Below are positions 57,990 through 64,000 of a stretch of DNA of 64,000 bases, in pieces (the first letter of the stretch is position 1; the number at the start of each line of letters is the position of its first letter). This stretch comes from Ruminococcaceae bacterium UBA1375 (lineage in GTDB: Bacteria > Bacillota > Clostridia > Oscillospirales > Ruminococcaceae), in assembly GCA_002305795.1 (NCBI GenBank), contig DBRF01000016.1, positions 1 through 64,000 of the forward strand, read 5' to 3'. Under the pieces are notes generated by a model. It saw only the letters and a program-made list of their open reading frames with translations, was not told where the DNA came from and ran no database searches. A program made the translations under genes and the position numbers.

Positions 57990-60194
57990 ATGCGATTGAA
58001 AAAACAAGAAAAAAATGAAATTGATGTGCAACAGGTGCTTCTGGCTCACATTCGAGAAGATGGGGCGGAACAAACCTTAGAAGAACATTTGCAGGGTACC
58101 GCCCGGCTGGCGGAACAGTTTGCCAATGCCTTTCAGGCAGGGGACTTCGGCAGGCAGGCGGGAGGCATCCACGATCACGGAAAAAGCAGCCGAGAGTTTC
58201 AAAACCGCCTTCGCGGCGACTCCAAGCCGGTAAACCATTCCGACGCCGGAGCCCAGATGCTGTTTCAAAAGGGCAGCGACATCTCCGCCATTTGCGTTGC
58301 CGGACACCACAGCGGTTTGCCCAACTGGGGTGCAGGCGCCGACCCCGCCGGCGCATCTACCTTTCAGGGGCGAATGAAGCGCAGAGATTTGCCTGCTTGT
58401 CTTCCAAAGCCCCAGCTTCCCCTGGAGTTAACCCCTCCCCCTTTGCCGGAAAGCTACCGGGGCCCTATGAACCGGCTGGAAAAATCCTTCTTCATTCGGA
58501 TGCTCTATTCCTGCTTAACCGACGCAGACTTCCTGGATACGGAACAGTTTATGCAGGGAGATTCCGTCCTCCGCCAACCGGGAGACTCCATCCCGGTGCT
58601 GAACCAAAAGCTGGACCGGTATTTGGAAGAACAGGGATTTTTAAAACCCGGCAAGGAAATCAACCAAAAGCGGGCCGCCATTTTACGGCAATGCCTGGAG
58701 GGGGGAAGCCAAGCGCCGGGGCTGTTTTCCCTAACCGTCCCCACCGGCGGGGGAAAAACAGTCTCTTCCCTGGCCTTTGCCCTGCGCCATGCCGCGGCGT
58801 ATGGAAAGAAGCGAGTGATCTATGTGATCCCCTACTGCTCCATCATTGACCAGACCGCCGGGAAATTCCGGGAAATTCTGGGAAGCGAAAATGTGCTGGA
58901 ACACCACAGCGGGGTTATCTATGAAAAAGAAGGAGGGAGTGAGCAGGATTGGGAAGATTCCTGCAAACATCCCATGGCCCTGGCCACCGAAAACTGGGAC
59001 AAGCCGGTGATTGTTACCACCATGGTACAGTTTTTTGAATCCCTCTATGCGGCCCGCTCCTCCCGCTGCCGGAAACTCCACAACATCGCCAACAGCGTGG
59101 TGGTTTTCGACGAAGCCCAGATGATGCCGGTGCAGCATCTCAGGCCCTGCGTGATGGCCATTGCCCAGCTGGTGCAGCACTTCTCGGTGACAGCGGTGCT
59201 GTGTACCGCCACCCAACCTTCCCTGAACCCCATGTTCCAGGAAATGGCGCCGGATTGGAAGATTCGGGAACTGTGCGCCGACACCCTGTCCCTCTACCGC
59301 TCCTTCCGTCGGGTGACCTTCCAAATGGAGCCCGCTCCCCTATCCTGCCTGGAACTGGCGGGGCGGCTAATGGAACACCACCAAGTTCTCTGCATCGTAA
59401 ACACCCGAAAAGCGGCGCAGCGAGTGTACCAGCAGCTATCCGGGGAGGGGAATTACCACCTATCCACCTACCTCTACCCCGCCCAGCGGCAGAAACTCAT
59501 CCAAGAAATCCGGGACCGGCTGGCAGAGGGCCTGCCCTGCCGGGTGGTGTCCACCTCCTTGATTGAAGCGGGGGTGGATGTGGACTTTCCCGCCGTCTAC
59601 CGGGAGCAGGCCGGGCTGGACTCCATCCTCCAGGCGGCGGGACGGTGCAACCGGGAAGGGGGCCATTCACCGGAAGAAAGCATCGTCACCGTCTTTACTT
59701 TGGAAGATGTGGGGGACAACAAGAGTATCCAGCCCAATCTGGAAGCCTTCCGGCAGGTTACGGCGGACTCCGACGAACTGGAACACCCGGACACCATCCG
59801 CTGGTACTTCAACCTGCTGTTTTACCAAGTCGGGGAGGATGCCCTAGACCAGGAAGGGATTCTCAAATTGTCCCGCAGCAAAAAACTTCCGTTCCGGGAG
59901 ATGGAGCAAAAGTTCCATTTGATTGACGAAAACACCAAAACCGTTTACATTCCTCTGGAAGAGGGGGAAGAACTGGTGGAACGGCTGCGGGGCGGCGAGG
60001 TAAACCGGAATCTATTCCGGCAGCTGGGGCGGTACGGGGTATCGGTCTATCCCTATCAATTCCAAGCGCTGTATCAAGCCGGGGACATTGAACTGTTGAC
60101 GGAAAATGCGGCGATTCTGGTAAACCTTTCCCTCTACCACCGTGAAACCGGACTGTCTCCCCAGGCGGAGGAAGGAAAAGGGATTTTCGGATAA
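57990..60194 (+). CDS. cas3: CRISPR-associated nuclease-helicase Cas3 (type I-C)
   Basis: 734 residues. Cas3 is recruited by the target-bound Cascade and unwinds and degrades DNA. The HD nuclease domain is N-terminal: His in EEHLQGTARLAEQF, the HD pair in GGIHDHGKSSREF (near 61-62) and a further His pair in AGHHSGLPNWG. The superfamily 2 helicase follows, with Walker A PTGGGKTVSSLAF (about 250), DEAQMMP (about 373) and SLIEAGVDVDFPAVYREQ and QAAGRCNREG at the end. All motifs are intact. The start is uncertain between ATG 57990 (GGAG only three bases away) and TTG 57996. It is the first gene of the operon; 63 bases separate it from cas5. Confidence 0.95.
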   Translation: MRLKKQEKNEIDVQQVLLAHIREDGAEQTLEEHLQGTARLAEQFANAFQAGDFGRQAGGIHDHGKSSREFQNRLRGDSKPVNHSDAGAQMLFQKGSDISAICVAGHHSGLPNWGAGADPAGASTFQGRMKRRDLPACLPKPQLPLELTPPPLPESYRGPMNRLEKSFFIRMLYSCLTDADFLDTEQFMQGDSVLRQPGDSIPVLNQKLDRYLEEQGFLKPGKEINQKRAAILRQCLEGGSQAPGLFSLTVPTGGGKTVSSLAFALRHAAAYGKKRVIYVIPYCSIIDQTAGKFREILGSENVLEHHSGVIYEKEGGSEQDWEDSCKHPMALATENWDKPVIVTTMVQFFESLYAARSSRCRKLHNIANSVVVFDEAQMMPVQHLRPCVMAIAQLVQHFSVTAVLCTATQPSLNPMFQEMAPDWKIRELCADTLSLYRSFRRVTFQMEPAPLSCLELAGRLMEHHQVLCIVNTRKAAQRVYQQLSGEGNYHLSTYLYPAQRQKLIQEIRDRLAEGLPCRVVSTSLIEAGVDVDFPAVYREQAGLDSILQAAGRCNREGGHSPEESIVTVFTLEDVGDNKSIQPNLEAFRQVTADSDELEHPDTIRWYFNLLFYQVGEDALDQEGILKLSRSKKLPFREMEQKFHLIDENTKTVYIPLEEGEELVERLRGGEVNRNLFRQLGRYGVSVYPYQFQALYQAGDIELLTENAAILVNLSLYHRETGLSPQAEEGKGIFG

Positions 60195-60257
60195 TAAGAT
60201 AAAACCATAGCAAATGATTTACTCAAAAACATAACAATCAGAAAGGAGTGTTGCCAT

Positions 60258-60908
60258 GTGTCCATACGCATGAAGGTATGGGGAGATTACGCCTGCTTTA
60301 CCCGCCCGGAGATGAAAAGCGAGCGAGTTAGCTACGACGTTATGACCCCTTCTGCCGCCCGGGGGATTGTGGAGAGCATTTTTTGGCATCCTGGGATGAA
60401 ATGGATGATTGATGCCATCTATGTGTGTAAGCCCATTTTATTCACCAATATCCGCCGCAACGAGGTGTCGGAAAAGATTTCCTGCAACGTGGTCCGCAGC
60501 GGGGCAAAGTCCGGAAAGCCCCTGTATCTGGCCACCCCGCAGTGTATCCAGCAGCGGGCCACCACCGCCTTGCGGGAGGTGGAGTACATCATCGAGGCCC
60601 ACTTCAACATGACCGACAAAGCCGCTCCGGGAGACAACCCAGGAAAGTTCCAGGAGATGTTTACCCGGCGGCTGAAAAAGGGACAGTGCTATCGTCAGCC
60701 TGTGCTGGGGTGCCGGGAGTTCACCGCGTTTTTCTCCCCCTGCGAGGAAATCCCTTCCTGCCCCCAGGAGCTGAAAGGCACCAGAGACCTGGGGTATATG
60801 CTCTACGATTTGGATTACAGCGACCCCGCCAATATCCGCCCCCTGTACTTCCGGGCGGTGCTGGTGGACGGCAAGCTGGACCTGCGGGAGGTGGAGATGA
60901 AGTCATGA
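60258..60908 (+). CDS. cas5c: Cas5 of type I-C (Cas5c/Cas5d), pre-crRNA processing subunit
   Basis: 216 residues. In type I-C systems Cas5 takes the place of Cas6 and cleaves the repeat. The N-terminal Cas5 signature is MKVWGDYACFTRPEMKSERV and the body has YDVMTPSAARGIVESIFW and the ending GYMLYDLDY. Catalytic Tyr/Lys/His residues used in other Cas5c proteins were not individually assigned. The start is GTG at 60258 with AGGAG nine bases before; an ATG two bases upstream is out of frame and stops at once. The stop overlaps the cas8c start (ATGA). Confidence 0.93.
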   Translation: MSIRMKVWGDYACFTRPEMKSERVSYDVMTPSAARGIVESIFWHPGMKWMIDAIYVCKPILFTNIRRNEVSEKISCNVVRSGAKSGKPLYLATPQCIQQRATTALREVEYIIEAHFNMTDKAAPGDNPGKFQEMFTRRLKKGQCYRQPVLGCREFTAFFSPCEEIPSCPQELKGTRDLGYMLYDLDYSDPANIRPLYFRAVLVDGKLDLREVEMKS

Positions 60909-62695
60909 TTCTGGACGCATTGACCCGCTACTACCAAGCGGTAAACCTGCCCCGGCCGGGATGGAGCAAGGTGAAAGTGTCCTATGGGCTAAAGTTGAAT
61001 CCGGACGGCAGTCTGCAAAATGTGGTGTCCTACCTGCGGCCAGCCGAGAAAGGAAACAAACAGCTGCCCCAGCTCAAAGAGGTGCCGGAACCGGTGAAGC
61101 GTTCCAGCGGCGTCAACCCCAACTTTCTCTGTGACAACTCCGCCTATCTGCTGGGCGTAGACCAAAAGGGGAAGCCGGAACGGGCGAAAAAATGCTTTGA
61201 AGCCGCCAAAGCCTTCCACCAAAAGCTGCTTGCCGGAGTGGACTCTCCCGCCGCCCAAGCAGTCCTAGCCTATTTTGAACACTGGGACCCGGACACGGCG
61301 CTATCCCACCCGGAAATTGCCCAAAACCCCGACCTGACCGCCGGCGGCAACGTAATCTTTCTCTTTGGGGAGGACCGGGAAAATCTGGAACACAATGAAG
61401 TGCAGAGAGACCCTGCCGTTGTTCAGGCATGGCAGCAGTACCGCAATGAGAACCAAGACGGCCCTGCCGCCTTCTGTCCGGTCCTGGAGCAGACGGCCCC
61501 GATGGCCCGACTCCATCCCGCCATCAAGGGAGTGCGGGGCGCCCAATCCAGCGGCGCTTCCCTTATCTCCTACAACGCCGATGCTTTTTGCTCCTATGGC
61601 AAAGAGCAGGGGGAAAATGCGGGTATCAGCCAGCAGGCCGCCTTTGCCTACACCACCGCCTTAAACTACCTGCTCTCCGACCACCCCACCCATTTATGGA
61701 ACACCGCCACCCAGGAAAAGGTTGACCCCCAAAAAAGCCGGTTCCGCTATGCTTCCCAGCTGGGCGACACCACCGTGGTGTATTGGGCAGAAGGAGGCGA
61801 CCCCGCTTACCAGGAATTCTATCACGGGATGATAGAGCCGGAATCCCTTTCCGACGCCAAGGAAGAGGTGAATGCCGTGCTTTCCAATCTCACCAATGGA
61901 AAAACAGTGGACATTCAGGGCATGGAACTGGACCCGGGAGTGCAGTTTTACATTCTGGGCATCTCCCCCAATGCGGCCCGGCTGTCGGTGCGGTTTTTCC
62001 TACAGGACAGCTTTGGGGTCTTCCTGGGGCGAATCCAGGAGCACCAGCAGCGGCTGGAAATCGTCAAGCCAGTGAGAGACCCTCGGGAAAACCTGTCCTT
62101 CTGGCAGCTGTTGCAGGAGACGGTCAACCCCAATTCCAAAGACAAGAATCCTGCTCCCTTATTAGGGGGCGCTCTAGTTCGTTCGGTGCTGGAGGGCCTG
62201 CCCTATCCCGCTGCTTTGCTGGAAGGGGTGTTCGTCCGGCTCCGAGCGGAGCGGAACATCAATCGCGGCAAAGCCGCCATCCTAAAAGCGTATTATTTGA
62301 AAAATCCAAATTCAGGTTGTCCAAAGGAGGTTTTAACCGTGGCATTAAACAAAGACAGCAAAAGCGTTCCCTATCATCTGGGACGGTGGTTTGCGGTGCT
62401 GGAGGGAATTCAGCAGGACGCCAACCCCGGTATCAACGCTACCATTCGGGACAAGTATTTTTCTTCCGCTGCCTCTACCCCTGCCGCCATCTTCGCCCTG
62501 TTAGTGCAGCTGTCCCAAAAGCATCTGGCAAAGCTCAGCGAAGGGCAAACGATTTTCTACAGCAAGCTGATTCAGGAAATCACTGACCATATCCCCGATG
62601 AGCTTCCCACCCGGCTTTCCCTGCCGGAACAGGCATCGTTCTATTTAGGATACTACCATCAAACCCAGGACCGCTATACCAAAAAGGAGGACTAA
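60905..62695 (+). CDS. cas8c: Cas8c (Csd1), large subunit of the type I-C Cascade
   Basis: 596 residues, normal length for Csd1/Cas8c, which recognises the PAM and holds the target DNA. Family sequence: MILDALTRYYQ at the start, GKPERAKKCFEAAKAFH, GGNVIFLFGED, TALNYLLSDH, TTVVYWAEGGDP, QFYILGISPNAARLSVRFF and SVPYHLGRWFAVLEGIQ. In many I-C systems an internal start in this gene yields the small subunit Cas11c; whether that occurs here cannot be proved by eye. The ATG at 60905 overlaps the cas5 stop by four bases. It ends three bases before the cas7 start. Confidence 0.94.
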   Translation: MILDALTRYYQAVNLPRPGWSKVKVSYGLKLNPDGSLQNVVSYLRPAEKGNKQLPQLKEVPEPVKRSSGVNPNFLCDNSAYLLGVDQKGKPERAKKCFEAAKAFHQKLLAGVDSPAAQAVLAYFEHWDPDTALSHPEIAQNPDLTAGGNVIFLFGEDRENLEHNEVQRDPAVVQAWQQYRNENQDGPAAFCPVLEQTAPMARLHPAIKGVRGAQSSGASLISYNADAFCSYGKEQGENAGISQQAAFAYTTALNYLLSDHPTHLWNTATQEKVDPQKSRFRYASQLGDTTVVYWAEGGDPAYQEFYHGMIEPESLSDAKEEVNAVLSNLTNGKTVDIQGMELDPGVQFYILGISPNAARLSVRFFLQDSFGVFLGRIQEHQQRLEIVKPVRDPRENLSFWQLLQETVNPNSKDKNPAPLLGGALVRSVLEGLPYPAALLEGVFVRLRAERNINRGKAAILKAYYLKNPNSGCPKEVLTVALNKDSKSVPYHLGRWFAVLEGIQQDANPGINATIRDKYFSSAASTPAAIFALLVQLSQKHLAKLSEGQTIFYSKLIQEITDHIPDELPTRLSLPEQASFYLGYYHQTQDRYTKKED

Positions 62696-62698
62696 CCC

Positions 62699-63601
62699 AT
62701 GAAGGAAAACGCTATCCAAAACCGCTATGATTTCGTCATCTTCTTTGACGTGGAAAACGGCAACCCCAACGGTGACCCGGACGCCGGGAACATGCCCCGG
62801 ATTGACCCGGAAACCGGCTATGGTTTGGTCACCGACGTCTGCCTGAAGCGGAAAATCCGCAACTATGTGGAGACGGTCAAGGAAGACCAGACCGGATACC
62901 AAATCTACATCAAGGACAAGGTGCCTCTCAACCGCAGCGACAACCAAGCCCTGGAATACCTGAAACTGAAGGTAGACGGAAAAGAAGTGGACCTAAAAAG
63001 CGCCAAAAAGAATGACCCGGAGCTGGACCAAAAGATTCTGGACTTTATGTGCGCCAACTTCTATGATATCCGCACCTTCGGCGCCGTAATGACTACCTTT
63101 GTAAAGGGGGCGTTAAACTGCGGCCAGGTGCGGGGGCCGGTGCAGCTGGGTTTTGCCCGGAGCCTGGACCCCATCCTTCCCCAGGAAGTGACCATCACCC
63201 GTGTGGCCATCACCACCGAAAAAGACGCCGAGCGTAAGAACACCGAAATGGGCAAAAAATTCATCGTCCCCTACGCCATGTACCGGTGCGAGGGATTTGT
63301 CTCTGCCAACCTGGCTCGCAAAACCACCGGGTTTTCTCAGGAAGACTTGGAGCTGCTGTGGCAGGCCATCCTCAATATGTTTGAAAACGACCACTCCGCC
63401 GCCCGGGGAAAAATGGCGGTGCGGAAGCTCATTGTGTTCAAACACGACAGCGAATTGGGCAACGCCCCTTCCCACAAGCTGTTCGACGCCGTACACGCCA
63501 AGAAAAAGGTAGAAGGCTCCATTCCCAGAAACCACGAAGACTACGTCATCACGGTAGAAGAAGACCTGCCGGAAGGCGTCAGCTGCACCATCATGGAATG
63601 A
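62699..63601 (+). CDS. cas7c: Cas7 (Csd2), backbone subunit of the type I-C Cascade
   Basis: 300 residues, typical. Several copies of Cas7 coat the crRNA. The start NRYDFVIFFDVENGNPNGDPDAGNM holds the family glycine-rich loop, followed by LVTDVCLKRKIRNYV, RTFGAVMTTFVKGALNCGQ and RGPVQLGFARSLDPI. AAGGAGG stands before the ATG. The stop TGA overlaps the cas4 start (ATGA). Confidence 0.96.
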   Translation: MKENAIQNRYDFVIFFDVENGNPNGDPDAGNMPRIDPETGYGLVTDVCLKRKIRNYVETVKEDQTGYQIYIKDKVPLNRSDNQALEYLKLKVDGKEVDLKSAKKNDPELDQKILDFMCANFYDIRTFGAVMTTFVKGALNCGQVRGPVQLGFARSLDPILPQEVTITRVAITTEKDAERKNTEMGKKFIVPYAMYRCEGFVSANLARKTTGFSQEDLELLWQAILNMFENDHSAARGKMAVRKLIVFKHDSELGNAPSHKLFDAVHAKKKVEGSIPRNHEDYVITVEEDLPEGVSCTIME

Positions 63602-64000
63602 GTTACCGGGAAGAAGACTACCTCCAACTATCCGGCATCCAGCACTTTGCCTTCTGTTCCCGGCAATGGGCCTTGATTCATCTGGAACACCTTTGGCTGG
63701 AAAACTACCAGACTGCCCAGGGACAGCTGCTCCACCAACGCTGCCACGACGCCAACCAGGATGAAAGCCGAGGAGATTTGCTGATTCTTCGGGACCTGCG
63801 AGTCTCCTCCCCCACCCTGGGGCTCAGCGGCGCCTGCGATGTGGTGGAATTTCACCGTAATTCCCAAGGTATCTCCCTGCAGGGCCGGAAAGGGCTTTGG
63901 CTTCCCTATCCGGTGGAGTACAAGCGGGGAAAGCCCAAACCCCACCAGGCGGATGAATTACAGCTCTGTGCCCAGGCCATCTGTCTGGAAGAAATGCTCT
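63598..64000 (+). CDS. cas4: Cas4 exonuclease, partial (runs off the window)
   Basis: The first 134 codons of Cas4, a RecB-family nuclease that trims prespacers and selects the PAM end during adaptation. The N-terminus has LSGIQHFAFCSRQWALIHLE with the first iron-sulfur Cys, then GACDVVEFHR and PYPVEYKRGKPKPHQADELQ, where the Asp, Glu and Lys of the nuclease site lie. The C-terminal three Cys are beyond the window. The start overlaps the cas7 stop by four bases. cas1, cas2 and the array are expected next on the plus strand. Confidence 0.93.
   Translation, partial: MSYREEDYLQLSGIQHFAFCSRQWALIHLEHLWLENYQTAQGQLLHQRCHDANQDESRGDLLILRDLRVSSPTLGLSGACDVVEFHRNSQGISLQGRKGLWLPYPVEYKRGKPKPHQADELQLCAQAICLEEML

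Overview
The window reads as a chromosomal segment of a Gram-positive anaerobe of the Clostridia, most like the Oscillospiraceae/Ruminococcaceae group of gut bacteria. Evidence for this is the Firmicutes division cluster (divIVA, ylmH, sepF), strong AGGAGG ribosome binding sites, a MecA-like adaptor, a sortase-type surface protein with NEAT domains, genes for the [FeFe]-hydrogenase maturase HydF and Rnf membrane subunits, and moderately high GC. The genus is inference. Nearly everything from 1 to 56 kb is on the minus strand; the last 7 kb is on the plus strand.

1-16 kb is housekeeping: a GH43 glycosidase, an RluD-like pseudouridine synthase, lspA, ileS, a frameshifted divIVA, ylmH, sepF, yggS and a HlyD-like gene, then miaA-mutL-mutS and a tRNA-Arg(CCG) with its own promoter and terminator. 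16-25 kb holds a small AT-rich orphan gene next to the tRNA, a two-permease ABC exporter, folD-lgt and a pair of M16 peptidases. 25-34 kb has an unidentified structured RNA candidate, a Big-2 protein, a phosphoglucomutase, a lipoprotein, a DUF4015-like protein, an incomplete rnf set (rnfD-rnfE-rnfA only), a MecA-like adaptor and rpe.

34-48 kb is more accessory: a transglutaminase-like protein, a frameshifted nucleotidyltransferase, hydF, a decayed AlgI-type O-acyltransferase, a 989-residue exported protein with eight GBS-Bsp-like repeats and a transglutaminase domain, a Nif11-domain protein with a cysteine-rich tail, hslO, a TrpR-like/methyltransferase fusion, an IS remnant, pncB-pncA behind a 240-base leader, and a tandem SnoaL protein.

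48-56 kb is a heme/iron acquisition locus: an ABC importer (ATPase, permease, lipoprotein receptor), a membrane-anchored NEAT protein and a cell-wall NEAT protein, next to a DtxR-like regulator gene. Three exact copies of TTAG-N6-CTAA lie in the predicted promoters of the heme operon, the regulator and a third strong promoter upstream, which suggests one autoregulated metal/heme regulon.

57-64 kb is an iron-sulfur aldo/keto reductase and then a type I-C CRISPR-Cas operon (cas3-cas5-cas8c-cas7-cas4) that runs off the window before cas1, cas2 and any array. The features most worth a second look are the TTAG-N6-CTAA operator family, the RNA candidate at 25.2-25.34 kb, the repeated multi-hairpin array at 9.85-10.16 kb, the pncA leader and the partial rnf set.
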